Of a DNA stretch of 64,000 nucleotides, positions 23,028 to 36,300 are shown piece after piece. The notes beneath the pieces are model-generated. The model saw only the letters and a program-made list of their open reading frames with translations. It ran no database searches and was not told the origin of the DNA. A program made the translations under genes and the position numbers. Numbering within the stretch: the first letter of the stretch is position 1; every line of letters starts with the position of its first letter. Source of the DNA: Panorpa germanica (Eukaryota > Arthropoda > Insecta > Mecoptera > Panorpidae); NCBI GenBank assembly GCA_963678705.1, contig OY783208.1, positions 17,929,486-17,993,485 of the forward strand. Direction: 5' to 3'.

Positions 23028-25667
23028 TCACTTAACAATAGAGTTGTAGTTAAACATACCAAGTTTAGATCTTAAGAATTGGAATTTATCTTTTGACAAT
23101 GCTTTAGTTAATATATCTGCATATTGATCAGCAGTGCTTACAGATTTAAGATCTATAATCTTTTGAGAATATTTTTCTTTTATGAAGTGATACTTAATAT
23201 CAATATGTTTACATCTTTTATGAAAATTTATATTCTTAATTACACTGATGGCACTTTGATTGTCCAAATGTAAACACATAGTGTCTTGTTTATATTCACC
23301 AATATCACATAAAACTTGCTTTATCCACATAGCTTCTTTTGTTGCAGCACAGGCTGCCATAAATTCAGCTTCTGTTGTTGACAGAGCAACCGTCTGTTGG
23401 CGTTGGCTAGACCATGTCACAGCAGCACCATTCTTTATGAAGACGTAGCCAGTAACTGATCGTCTTGTATCAATATCGTTTGCATAATCAGCATCACTAT
23501 AACCAGTAACAGCTGGTGGCTCTGATGTTGATGAGTAGTTCAGGCCATAATCTTTAGTATCCTTCAGGTACTTGAAGATCTTCGTGACAGCATTCCAGTG
23601 TGATTTGTTATAGCAACTTAAAAATCGACTCACCAGGCTTACGGCAAACATAATTTCTGGTCGACTGGCTGTAGCCAGATGCATAAGAGAACCCACAGCT
23701 TCTCTATAAGGATAGTTTTTCTCTGGTTCTCCATCTTCCTTTTGTAGCTTGACATGGGGGTCCACTGGAACAGTGTTTGGGTTAGCATCAGTCATGTTAA
23801 ACTTCTCTAACAGTTGTTCAACATACTTGGTCTGATGTATAAAAATACCGTTGCTAAATATCTCAATTTGCATGCTGTTTTCACAGGATAGACCTTCAGG
23901 CGAAGTCATAAATATAGCCTCTTCAAGTTCACCATATAAAAATGCAGTTTTTACATCAAGTTGTAAGATTTTAAGTTTATTTTGAACAGCCATGGAAAGT
24001 AATAAACGTATTGAATCATACCTTACAGTCGGAGCGAAGGTTTCTGTGTAGTCAATACCTGCGGTTTGTGCAAATCCCTTAGCACAAAGTCTTGATTTGA
24101 ACCGTGGACCCGTTCACTCTTCTTTTATTCGAAACACCCATTTACTGCCGATCACTTTGGCATTTGGAGGTTTTTCTATCAATGTCCAGGTTTCATTTTT
24201 CTTATGAGCATCAAGTTCTTCATTGATTGACTTTATCCATTCATTTTTATTTGTTGAATGTACTGCTTCTTCATATGTTACAGGAAAACAGGATGAGAAT
24301 AAACACAGATGAGTATGTTCTTCAGTACATGGACAGTTGAAATTCTTATTTTTTGTTTTATTTCTTGGTCTCAATGTCACATTACTGACAGGAGGAGAAT
24401 CAATACTGGTGTTAGGTAAGTATTCACTGTCGGATGTTGACCTGTTTCCTTTCTCTGTCTCATATGAACTTTCTGATTTTGTGTCATTGTCAATCAAGCT
24501 GTCCTCTTCCGTTTTTGCTTTTTCTCTTACATCTTCTGTTTTTGTATTTGTTTTGTCATTTTCAGTGTCTGTCTCATACAATTCTACCGAAACAAAATCT
24601 CTCTTCACTGAGGATTCAAGAAATGTAGAATCTCTGCTCTTTATTACCTTTCTAGTATTTGGTAATGTGAATCTGTATCCTTTTGTATGGTCGCAGTATC
24701 CGATGAAAATCATTCTGTGAGCCTTTGGATCCCATTTTCTGCGTTTTTCTTTAGGTAGATGAACCATTGCCTCGCAGCCAAATATACGCATATGATTAAC
24801 ATTTGGTTTGCGTCCAGACCACATTTCCATAGGAGTCTTGAAAGCTAAGGATCTGGTTGGGGAACGATTGATGATGTAAGCAGCAGTGTGTATTGCATCT
24901 GCCCAATACAACTTCGGCAGACCAGCGTTGAGTAGCATGCACTTCGCTTTTTCAATCAGTGTCCGATTCATGCGTTCCGCAGTCCCATTCTGTTCAGGCG
25001 TGTATGGTGTGGTGGTTTGATGGATGATTCCGGTACCTTTCAGGTAATCAGAGAAGGCTTTGTTATCGTATTCAAGTCCATTGGCCGTACGAAGAACCTT
25101 TATACGAGCATCCAATTGATTTTCAACTTCTTGCTTGAATTCTTTGAATTTACTGAGCACTTCAGACTTGTTGTGAAGAAAGTATACTGAAATCTTCTTG
25201 GAATATTCATCTAGGAAGGTTAAAAAATATCTGCTCCCACCGAGAGACTGGGTTTCCATTGGTCCAAATACGTCAGAATGAACCAGTTCTAGGGGTTTGG
25301 TGACTCTTAATCCATCACTTTTAAAAGGTAACCGTGTCTGCTTTCCTTCTTTACAAGTTATGCATTTCCGATTTTCTGTTTTTCCTGAGAAAGTTAAATG
25401 CTCTGTGTTATCAGACATTTTTTTCAAAGTTTGGAAATTAAGATGTCCCATCCTCTGGTGCCAGCAAAAAGCATCTTTTTCATGTTCAACACTGGACATG
25501 TGCGCAAGGGTTTCAGGCATGTTCAGCCGGTACATGTTATTTACAATGCTCGCAGTTGCTATTATTTGATTCTTGCTGTTCATGATCACACAGCCTGAGG
25601 TATCAAATTTCACTTGGCCTCCATTTTTAATAATTTGGCTTACAGATATCAGATTAACAGAACTTCT
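23028..25667 (-). pseudogene. Copia pol remnant: integrase and RNase H without RT core
   Basis: The first frame (to 24114) holds the GAG-pre-integrase zinc motif (H-Q-R-M-G-H-L, then C-I-T-C) and an integrase core with D-V-F-G-P, the A-x-G-L-E-Y block and a following Glu (T-P-E-Q-N-G-T-A-E-R). A TGA at about 24112 interrupts W-V-F-R-I-K-E-E. Beyond it the frame continues into the start of RT (L-Q-L-D-V-K-T-A-F-L-Y-G) but jumps from S-P-E-G-L straight to F-I-H-Q-T-K-Y, so the Y-V-D-D catalytic region is deleted. RNase H follows (S-T-T-E-A-E-F, L-D-N-Q-S-A, A-D-I-L-T-K). It is inactive for reverse transcription. Confidence 0.88.
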
Positions 25668-26756
25668 ATAATTTTAATTGTATTAATTTATTAATTAATT
25701 ACTTATATTATTAGTTTATAATATATATTGTTATTAATACAACATTTATTATTAATAAAATAAATACTTCTCTTTAGTTTAAACAATTTAATAAAGTTGC
25801 TGTATTGATTAGACATACAATATAAACTAGTATGTTATAATTTGAAGTATTTTAAAATTGTAATTAAATTAATTTATATTATTATTGAGTTTTTAGTATT
25901 ACATATATTAGTATTTAGTATTACTAGTTTGTGGAACACAGTATTTCTTAACCCGCTAAATTTAAATCTAGTTAATAAAATGCATTTTACTTGTTCAATA
26001 GAACAAGGGGCAATAACCAACTAAATATAATATAACTAAGCAACGGACCATTCTATCCAGTGCGAATTTATCTTAGACTCCATTCAATCTGCTATAGTCC
26101 ACTATAAATTTGTTAAAGATTGGTTGGGGATACCCCCGTTGACACACTACATTCTTAAATTCTAGAAATGTATATTACATGTACTGATAAAGTTAACTAT
26201 CAGGATCTCAAATGTGATTTGTTTTAAATAGTCGCAATATTATTGAAGATATAAACAATTAAAATAGTCGTTTAAAGTCTGCCTTACACTCTACATCTTA
26301 TATACAAATACATCGACTAAAATTCTTGCCCCTAAACAATCTGCAACCAAACATACACCACCACACTTCGTCCAAAAGTCCAAGTTATATACAATCTTTT
26401 ACTTCCATTATTTTTGTTGCTTTTCACATCAATTTTTTTCAGTGCAAACTAATAGCTATTAGCGATTAAACAATACAGGGTGTCCAACAGTCAACGGCTA
26501 CCTTAATTAAATAAAGTAAATGCATAAAGACCGTGGACAATAAATAATTTTAATGTGAAATATTCATTGCATTAAGTCACTTTTCGTTTTATTTTTGTAA
26601 TTTACTTAAATAATCCATCAACTTATTAAAAGCCATTAAATGTCATTCGAGTGTAACGGTTTCTCGATTACCGTGACATGACCGTTACATTGTTTAAATT
26701 GCCTGCACTCTACTAATTGCGTGGCCAACATTATTGATTATTTTCTCAAAGTGTAA
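25668..26756. other. AT-rich intergenic stretch
   Basis: I see no convincing gene. ACAGGGTGTCC at about 26475 and CACCCTGTATT at about 27057 form a possible short inverted-repeat pair around this end of the duplicated block. I could not confirm an element. Confidence 0.35.
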
Positions 26757-27165
26757 ATTCTTTCTAATACACGTCCTGTATTTAGGTTAACTTTTTTACG
26801 TTAATGTTATATTAGATTACGTTAAGAAATATATTCGTTTGACATAAATTTACGTTTTTTGTTCACCGGGTGATTAAAAGCAGTTTTATTAGATGAAATA
26901 AAAATATGCAGCAACCCAATGAAACTCCCATCGCTTTGTTGCGGATTTAGATTTTTGTAATTTATGATTTTCAGTGAATTGACTAAAATATATTTCAGTG
27001 CAGATTTCATGGCAACTTCAGTTGTTGTCAGTTGGTAACCCTGATCCATTTATGTTCACCCTGTATTTTTGTGTTGGTACTATTCTAACGTTGTGTTTTA
27101 TTTGCAGCAATTTGAACAGTGCGTACAAAGATACGGGTGTGTGGATGCTGATCAGAAGGAAATGA
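26757..27165 (+). repeat. Partial duplication of fibrinogen-gene last intron and exon
   Basis: This matches 39597-40063 along about 350 bp of intron and then into the final exon, from TTTCTAATACACGTCC to the stop codon. Identity by eye is about 92%. Upstream and downstream flanks differ, so the copy is a discrete duplication. It lies about 3.2 kb before the first visible exon of the fibrinogen gene. Confidence 0.85.
27108..27165 (+). pseudogene. Shortened copy of fibrinogen C-terminal exon
   Basis: After a TTTGCAG acceptor the exon reads (S)-N-L-N-S-A-Y-K-D-T-G-V, then W-M-L-I-R-R-K and a stop. Compared with the intact exon at 39946-40063, exactly 20 codons are missing from the middle and the frame is kept. 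The missing part contains the conserved W and the Y-A-L-K-S strand of the fibrinogen fold, so a folded domain is unlikely. It could be the last exon of a lost paralogue. Confidence 0.7.
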
Positions 27166-27188
27166 TCTTTTACAAATTAATTTCATAA

Positions 27189-27220
27189 TCTCTCTCTCTC
27201 CCCCTCTCTCTCCCTTCCTC
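27189..27220 (+). repeat. (CT)n microsatellite
   Basis: This is a pyrimidine run of alternating CT with short C and T interruptions, 24 bp after the stop codon of the duplicated fibrinogen exon. Confidence 0.85.
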
Positions 27221-27622
27221 TATAAAATAAATATTATAAATATATTGTATTTAAATATATAAATAAATAAATTAAAAAAAAAACACGGCTATAAAAATAT
27301 AAATTGACTAGAAATATAAAATGTATGTAAATATAAAAAAACCGCGAATGTATTTTAAATATTTTGGCGCCAATTTTAAAAACTTTAATAATTAATTATT
27401 TTTATTTAATCAATTTTGAGCAATGCAATCTTTTAGTTCTTCTTCTTCTTTGCGATTTAACTGTTAGATTATTGTGCCTACGAATTATTTCTTAAGATGA
27501 GATTTCTTCTTTCGAGTTACATCAAAATAATGGAAGATGACTCCGACAGGCAGTCGTTGGAAATGGAAACTTCCAAGTCTTTTCCGCGGCTTTTTATATT
27601 TTCTTCAACTGTCTAATTTTTG

Positions 27623-27787
27623 AATAGGCTTGTGTCCTATGTCTTAATTTCTATAAAAGTGTCTTACATATTGATAAAGTGGGTTACTAGAACCTCAAAT
27701 GTCCAATTATTTGTTAGTAGATACTACCCACTTTATCAATAGGTAGCACACTTTTATAGAAATTAAGACATAGGAGACTAGCCCATT
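27623..27787. mobile_element. Compact foldback derivative of MITE M1 (copy E)
   Basis: This is about 165 bp in which two terminal portions of M1 face each other. The left arm begins AATAGGCTTGTGTCCTATG and the right arm ends CATAGGAGACTAGCCCATT. The GTGCTA/CTTTATCAAT blocks pair across a short centre. It could form a nearly complete hairpin. Confidence 0.8.
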
Positions 27788-30334
27788 GACAAATAGTAAA
27801 AAGCGGAATATTGTTAAAAAATTCGTAACTTTATAACAAACAAATATTAAGAAAAACGGTTGTAGACCTTTCTACCTTAGACTATAAGCTTTCGAAAGAA
27901 AGTAGTGTCTTTGGCGTGGGCCCAAAAAAAAGTAATTATTTGTGCACCTAAAAGTGATTAACGGTGATTATTTGGCACAAAATAAGTTTTTATTGTTGAA
28001 AATACAAAAGTTGTGAAATAATAATTAATATTAGTTAATAATAATTAGTGTCAAATAGAGAATTTATTTTATAATCAAAGAGAACATCGTTTTCGCTTTT
28101 CTAGTTCACCCGTTGAATGGTCACCCATCTTCAAAAACTTATTGTAGTAAAAAGAAGAACTAATTAAAAGAATCTATATATATAACCCAGTAAACAATTT
28201 GGTGAAGTGTCCTATTTGGTGAAGTTCGAGTCACTCGTACAATTTTATTCTAACGCTTTACAAGTTCGAAGCAACAATACAGAAACCAATTTTAGTTAAA
28301 ATTTATTCCCTACCTGTCAAGATTTTGTGAAATAAAATCTGATGTATGTAGTATTAGCAAGTTCGTTAATAGTTCAAAAGTGGTACACAAAAGTCGCTTT
28401 TAGTTAAAATTCGTTCTCTACCTGTCACAGATTTTTCATAATAATATTCTTTCTTTTTCCAACATCATTCATTAAGTATTTCTGTTCCTTTCACACATCG
28501 ATATATTTTTTACAACTTCACATTCATTTCATTTATTACAAAGTGAGAGAGAAACGAGATGTGTTAGACAAGCAAAATATATTTTTCACCGTTACACTTG
28601 TATACTTGTAAAGTATTTCGTTCAGGACAGTATGTTTAAAGTATATGCTATCCTTTTTCAACAAATATTTCTTTAATGGTAATAAACAGACGCTGTCTCC
28701 CCCAATCCCCGAGAATAAACGAAGATCTAGTGTCCTGTCAGTTACTAAGTTTCTTTGTGTAATATTTTGATAGTTTTGTGAAATAATATATGTTCTTAAT
28801 CAGTTTTAATACTGCATTAAAAAAACAATAATATAAAATAGTGTTCAAAGAAATTATAACTTTCTCAAATTAAATGTTTGGTAAGTTATACATATATATT
28901 CAGTCGCCATTTTATGAAGCATCTTATATACGTTTCTTCATCTACATATATTTCAACATTTTTCATTCAGAAATTTGTTTTAATTTTTCTCTTATATTTC
29001 AGACACAAAATTAGACAGTACCCAAAAATTGTTGTAAGGAGAAATAAGAAGAACTTAATTACAAATCAAGATTTGATCTACTGATTTGATTTGATTACTG
29101 GTAAATAAAATGGTATCCTTTAAGATATTATTTATAAGAGTTATTACTATATAAATATGTAAAGTACATGTAATTTCATTTTCAGAAACTGTCTCCTAGA
29201 TAAAACTAAAGCTAAAGTTCAAGCCCAGTGTATATTCAAGTATATAGAATAGTTAGTGTATGATTATTTAATGTTTAACAATGTAGACTAATGTTATATT
29301 AACAATTGATCAAAAATAATGCTGTAAATAAATTAAATTTAATAAAATATTAATAAAATTCTTACATAAAGTTATTGTTTTTTTTCATTATAAACTTGTT
29401 TTCTAATAAAAATCGACTTTATTTTTCAAAATAAATACTCTGTTTAAACTTCCCGCTTAATTTTATTGTAATATCACTGACCAATCACAGCAGGGCATAA
29501 ATTATAATTTATAACTCCGGTCATAAATCATAAACCGACTCCGCTTTTAATTCAGCAGTGAACCGTCGTTGCAATGTCTGTAGCTCATAAATAGGACCTT
29601 TCCTATGAACGACTGAATAGAAAACGAACACGTTCCAGACAAAAAACTCATGATATGTAATAGAAATTAAGTAGAATTTACTCCAAAATGTTTACTGGGA
29701 ATCTAAGAAATAATACATTAAATTCCATAAAACATTTATTTTAACCATGAAAAAACTGTAAAACAACGAGGAAAACAAAGAAAAGTGCATTTACTAACAT
29801 TGGAAAATTCTAACGTAGTTTGTACACAGACCCTTTTAGGTCTGGACAAAGGGAAGTTTCACTGGCTCGCCTTTGCCGGTTAATTGCCAGATCCGGACGC
29901 CACTGGAACCTTAAGTCCCTAAAAGTCGTTAAAAGACCCAGTGAACACACGAAGGGTTAGCTGTGAAGTGAGATAATAACAATTAAAGTGGTTCTACGGA
30001 TTACAAAATAAAGCTGATATATTTTAGAGAATAAAATAGGGAAATATTAATTTTGTCCCGCTAGACACCAACACTTACGTCACATACATTTTAAATCCTT
30101 TACCAACATATTAATTAAAGAAAACGTAAATTTAAGTCGAAACATAAATGTTATATAATCTTACATTGTATTATTGTTACAAATGTATGTCAAATGTAAA
30201 CTTTTATACGTTAAATCAACCTTAAATCTGCGCCACTGTGTTTAGCTCGGTTAGGTAAATTTGAACCTCAAGGAAATTCTTTTTAGGTAACTCCAAGATT
30301 TCTTTCCTAGAAATTTAATGAAGATATTTTGCAG
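27788..30334 (+). other. Region upstream of the fibrinogen exons
   Basis: The missing N-terminal exon(s) of the fibrinogen gene might be expected here, but I could not find one. The block 28186-28238 repeats at 46967. A GC-rich island stands out at about 29838-29945. Imperfect direct repeats (TTTAGTTAAAATT...CTACCTGTCA) occur at about 28290 and 28400. A 68-codon open stretch at 28878-29084 has no recognisable features and I do not annotate it. Confidence 0.35.
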
Positions 30335-33300
30335 GTCATCCAGCAGCGCTTCAATGAGTCGGTTGACTTTTACAGGAACTATGCTAACTACACAAAGGGA
30401 TTTGGTCCGTTGACTGGAAACCATTGGCTGGGATTGGAGAAGATCCACCAGGTGAGGTCACGATTTGTTCTTATCCTTATGTCATGACTTTGTTTGTAAA
30501 GTGTCATTCAGTAATACCAACTGCACCGAACTAAACTCATAATCATCTGCTGTTAACTGTAAATGGAAATGTGATCACAGTTTAACTGATACTTTCAGTT
30601 GACGAAAAATGGCGACCATGAACTCCGGGTGGAGTTGCAAGCCCACAACTTAACGAGAGGATACGCCCAGTACAGTACGTTTAAAGTTTACTCTGCGTGG
30701 TCGGGATTCAAATTAAAGATCTCTGGTTACAGCGGAAACGCAGGTAGGTCCAATGTTTGTTCCACACGCCAGACTTCCTGTACTGATCTCATGTTCCCGT
30801 GGGTCACGTGACCCATAAATTTGTTTGCCACACGGTGGGTGTTTAGTCAGATGGATTGATCCTCTGTGCACGTTATCAGAAATATAGTAGATACAGTGCA
30901 GGATAAAATCATGGAATTATCTGACCACGAGACATAATTTATTAATAACTTACTGATGCGGCACTGATAATCCTCAACAATTTCAGAAAAGTCTTCAACT
31001 TGACGTAAGCCATTATTTCTGTTTTCGATGGTCAGAGTAATAGATACGTTAAAATAAACGGGCCTGGTAGACCATGGGCATCCAATATCTCAATCCGCCA
31101 CTGCATAGATACTAGAAAATTATCAGCGAAATAAAAGTGTCAAAAACTGCACTACGATAAAACCATGCGATGTTCTGCAAAAAATGAATTGAAAATAAAA
31201 ATTTCCAGAGTCTGGTAGAAGTTTAAGGTCATTGTCCAGGCGTTTCCGATGGCGTAGATTCCGTGATAGAATAACGGGATCCCGCTTGATTTCTAGTCTT
31301 GTAAATCCCGAGATTTCTTGATAAAAAAAAATCAATATTCTTGAACTCTCCTATATTATCCTTATATTTCCACAAATCAAATATTTTATAATTGAGTTTT
31401 ATTAATGAGTTGAGTAAGATCAAAAACTTTTGACATTTGGTGGGTGGAGCTTGATGTCGGTGATTAGCGGTGTCGACAGAAACAAATCAATTTCGTTCAA
31501 AACTAGGAGTTTCTAGATCAAAAATTGTTGATAGCATTATGATATCGATATTTGTTGGCCATTTTATGTATCGTCCCACGTACCAGAGTTGAATGAGGGC
31601 GCATATATACGGTTAGGAAATGAAAGTTAAATGCAAATGCCATGTTTCTTCTTTCACATTTTTATTGATTTCCTAAATAATTGACCGATTTGTTACTTGA
31701 TAATAAATTGTTTTTAAAATATTATTTTTGACATCATATATGCTCTTGAAAATGTGATCATCTATGAATGTAATTGTTATATGGAGTCATGCAAAAAACA
31801 TTAAACTTAACTGCTGAAATGCTATATAACTAATCCCGGGATTGACTCTTTCAAATGCCGAAATCCCGGGATCTTCAATATGTATGGCGATTGTATTTCT
31901 TAATTGTAGCCGTACGGGCCATGAAGAGCGCAAATTACGAGATTCCAACAGACTGAGATATCTGGTGATAAGTTTAAAGGGCCACGTTGTGAGCCATGCC
32001 TTAATAAGTCGCAATATTTCAGGAGAACTTAGTAATAGTCCTTTTTGTCCGTTTTATCAACATTTATAAAAAAAAACACTAATCCAATGACGTCACGTCA
32101 GTTTCATACCCTCTTCCTTTCTATGAACTGACGTCACTCTTATACAACAGACTGTACATGAAATAGCATACTCAAATGTCAGATACTTGTTACAGCTGTA
32201 TGGAGCAACGCATAAAGTTATGATAGTATGAATGTGATAAACAAGGTTAATAAAATGGATTACTTATTATTTTACAGACTTCTATAAGAATATTTAAAAA
32301 CTAAAGAAAATAATAGAAAATAATTCACAATCCAATGTCCCCCTCCCATCACTAGACAAACCGGGCAACACCGGGTATTAGGAGTTAATAACAAATAAAC
32401 TTAACACATAACACACTTTGTGACTTGAACGTGTTATTAAATGTTAAATCATTGATTAAGTAATGTGGTTAACACGTTGAGGACGGAACACGTTCAGTTT
32501 ATTTTGTAGAAAATTTTAATTATTTGACGTTGAAAACAAAAGGAAGTTTTATGTTTTGTTTCCCCGTTGTCCATTGGTTGTAAAATAATCTCTCCCCCTC
32601 CCCCCCGTCACGCCGTTAACGAGTTAACAACGGATGGTTGTGGTTGCATGTGTCCAATTGTTGATTTGTTTGTACCGCAGTGTTCTTGTCATTGTTTCAG
32701 GCGACTCCACGTACGGAGACAGCTACACCAACGACAACGGAAGGATGTTCACTACGTACGACAAGGACCAGGACATGGACTTGCGTCACTGTGCTGAGCA
32801 GCGGCGAGGTGCCTGGTGGTACAGTGATTGTGGGGTCAGGTAACTATCTCCACCTGCGTCTGCGTCACGTGACGAGTGATGTGACGGTCTTCTAGAGTGT
32901 AGAGTAGGGCTTCACACGAGACGAGATAAGGCGAGACTTTCAAAAATTTCGTCTCGGTCATGAAAGTCACATCTCGTTATTGTGAGAACTTACTCCTAAG
33001 ATAGTCCTAAACAAAGTAATACATTCTATTAAAATTAATAAATGCGTTAGTAGTTTCTAAAAATTATTCTCAGTTCTCTATTAAATACCATGGAAATAAT
33101 AGGAATGAATAAAAAAGACATGACTACTATTATCAAGTGCAGAGACAGCTGTTGCTGTTTGGACTAATGCTGAAAATGTAATGAAAAATGTCAAAATATG
33201 CAGAGATGAGGAATTTTTTAAAGTAAATATGAAGGAACAATTAACTCGTTTTTACATGGATTGTATACTGCCTGTACTTGTCGATCACCGTTTTCCAAGG

Positions 33301-36300
33301 AATATGGCAATAAGAAATCCGTCGTATTTACAGAAATAATTTATAATTTAATTTTAATTTTTTTAATCCCAGTGATAAGACCAGCCCAGCATACTATGTG
33401 CAAAGATATGTTGTATACAACAATTATAGTTTATTTTTATTTTATATATAAAAAAAATCTTTTATCTTTTTATAAAATTACTACAGTTTACTCCCGTCGC
33501 AATTTCATTTCAAATTTTAATTCTATTTTTAAATTGAAATATTTATAAATTTATATATAAAAACAAATAATTTTTCATATAAACTGACTAAAAAAAGTAA
33601 TTTTTTTCAACAAAATAAAAAATATTTTCAATTTATTCCTTAACTAGCTGACCCGGCGAACTTCGTACCGCCTAACAGTCAATGAATGTCGTGTTACCTT
33701 TTAGCTGAACTAATTCAGGCTTTGATGAACGTAATACAATGATACAAAATAATATTTATTAATATAGATAGAAACATAAAAGTATTTTATTATGATGAAT
33801 GATGATGAAAACATACAGAATGAGAATAAAAATTAAAAAAATAATAATAATTAAGTAATTCAAACTCATGTCAGAAAAAAATGATTGAAAACTATGTTGT
33901 GCAGATTGGAATACACTCGGATTAATTCATTAATGGGATTTTCATTCAAGCACCTTGTGGTAAACGACATTCTTTGTTTTTTGGTCAGGCGCAAGAACAA
34001 ATAAAGCGGATGGTTTGCCGACACGTGAGCATGCCACGTACAATTGACCATGAGAAAAACATGCATTTTCTAGATTGAGGCCACAAATAGTCAAGGATTG
34101 GCCCTGTGATTTGTTGATCGTCATGGCGAAGGCAAGACGAATCGGGAATTGAATTCGTTTAAACTCAAATGGCATATCCGTTGGGATCATCGGAATCCTT
34201 GGAATAAGAACTTCCTCATCTTTAAATTTTCCTTTAAGTATCGACGCGTGAATCACATTGCTCATCAGTTTTTTTATCACCAAACGCGTTCCATTGCACA
34301 GTTTTGGTTGGTTTAAATTTCTAAGCATGATGACTACCGAGCCAACCTTAAGTTTTAAATTGTGCTGTGGTAAACCAGGCACATCCAAGGAGTTTAAAAA
34401 TTCACTTGGATAATTAGTGGCTTCTTCTTCGTTTGTTACACAGTCGATAGATTTGAATGAATACAGAGTACCTACGATTTGATTTTGAATTATAAAATTG
34501 AGGTCATCTACATCTTTATTTTTAGCGGCCAAAATTACTCGCTCACTTAACCATTTAGTATTTTTGTGGTTAGCAATGATATCCGGGAATACTTTGTTGA
34601 TAAGATCATCTTTTGATGATACAAAATTGCAAACATTTGGAGGAAATGAAATCAAACCTCTTGATTTGTCAACAGGAACACGGCCATTACCGATAGTCAG
34701 CAATTGCTTCGAGAAATCATCAGCAGATAGATCGTTCAACAATTCAACTCTCATATTTACAGACAGTTGAAGTTTCTTTACATATCGCCACAGATTTGAT
34801 GCTTTGAGGCAAGCGTTTATTTCGTCGGCAGCAGTAGATCTTGGAATGACTGGTAGTGTTTGTCGGAAATCGCCAGATAATAAAATCATTGCACCACCAA
34901 AACATCTCGAGTCATTGCGCAGATCTTTTAATGTTCGGTCTAGTGCTTCCAATGCGCGTTTGTGCGCCATTGTGCATTCGTCCCATATGATGATTTTTGA
35001 TGCTACTAAAACTTTGGCCATTGCGGAGTGTTTCGAAATGTTACATGTCGGTTGTTCAGTAGTTTGAAGGTTTAATGGCAATTTTAACGCTGAGTGAGCC
35101 GTACGGCATCCGTCTAACAATGTGGCCGCTATTCCAGAAGGAGCAATTGCTACCGCAATTTCGGATCTCGCACGTACAGTGGCCAAAATCAATGACATGA
35201 GGAATGTCTTCCCAGTTCCACCGGGGGCATCCAAAAAAAATAAGCTTAGGATTCAACAGATGTACATTTGTTTGGACTGATTGGATTAGTTCATGTGGAT
35301 CATATTCACGTTCACGTTCCAATTCTCTATTAAATGCGTCATTCATTCCGCGATCTGGCGCTGGCATTCCTAACCTAACTAACAAACTGCCGCACATGAG
35401 GTAACACATATCTTCGATCAAGAGCAAAGTCTGGTTATGCATCTCCTCATTTACCTCAAGATCGGAATTTCTTGAGCTGACGCGAATTCGATGTAAAATA
35501 TCTTCAGACATGTTATCTTTGTATTTGTTCCATAGGTCACGTGGGTTCGATGGGAAGCATGTAGAAATGATGATAGCAAATAATGTGCGTATCTGACTTG
35601 GAGATGCAGAAATAATTGCTTCAGCGATTGTCGTGTCAAAATGAGTATCGTTTTCAAGCAAATTCAGCTCTTGACATGCTGCACGAAATGTGGGGCACAC
35701 TATACCATTAACAGTTCGTAGTGATTCAAATGATGTTGGCCCTCGAACATGTACCAGCAACAACCGCAAATTGAAACATTCATCATTCTTCGGATGAACT
35801 GTGTAAACACGACCAAGAGCATCAGTAGAACGCATATCTGGATAACCATTAACTGCATCGCCTTGCTTCCGACATTGAAATTTCTTCGATGTAGCGTTCC
35901 AAGTGTAATAACGTGGCATTTCTGAGTAAAGCAAAGTTCGTGCGAACGGTTCGCTTTGACAAATCGCAAAGAAACTGGTCAGTGTTGTCGCTGGAGGTGT
36001 TTCGGCACGTTGAGCAGCATTCGACGCTGTGAAATATACTCTCTGACCGTTCTCTAGATGGACCCCCAAATGTACAACAGTGGGATGACGTTCGTGAATA
36101 GGGAATGAAAATATACGCCAAATTGCTTCATTGCAGTTCACATATCTACCGACTTGATAGCGCGTGATTTCATCGTTGATATTGGATGTTTGGATACCAA
36201 AAACCGCCATGTCGCTCCCTTTCGTGACATATTTGCAAATGTATTTAATTGACTTGACCGAATTGCAATACTGAACATTACAATGTGCCTTGAATGTTTT

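Larger units (their letters stand above)
22721..25667 (-). mobile_element. Ty1/Copia retrotransposon, 5'-truncated and RT-deleted
   Basis: Only the 3' LTR (22721-22924) and part of pol remain. Gag and protease are absent: the reading frame begins abruptly at about 25667 within the pre-integrase region (S-V-N-L-I-S-V-S-Q). No second LTR is seen up to 27 kb. It is inserted in the ZF-C 3' module. A target-site duplication cannot be tested because the far end is lost. Confidence 0.85.

Noticed and set aside
24337-24720. 127-codon open stretch on the plus strand
   Set aside because: It is antisense to the Copia integrase frame; a shadow of that coding sequence.
26473-27067. ACAGGGTG / CACCCTGT inverted pair as a transposon
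   Set aside because: The right half lies inside the duplicated fibrinogen intron and is altered in the other copy (CACCCTCTG). The pair is short and no target duplication is seen.
27497-27616. Short open frame (M-R-F-L-L-S-S-Y-I-K) with an acidic start M-E-D-D-S-D
   Set aside because: It is only about 40 codons, with no splice context, motif or repeat support.
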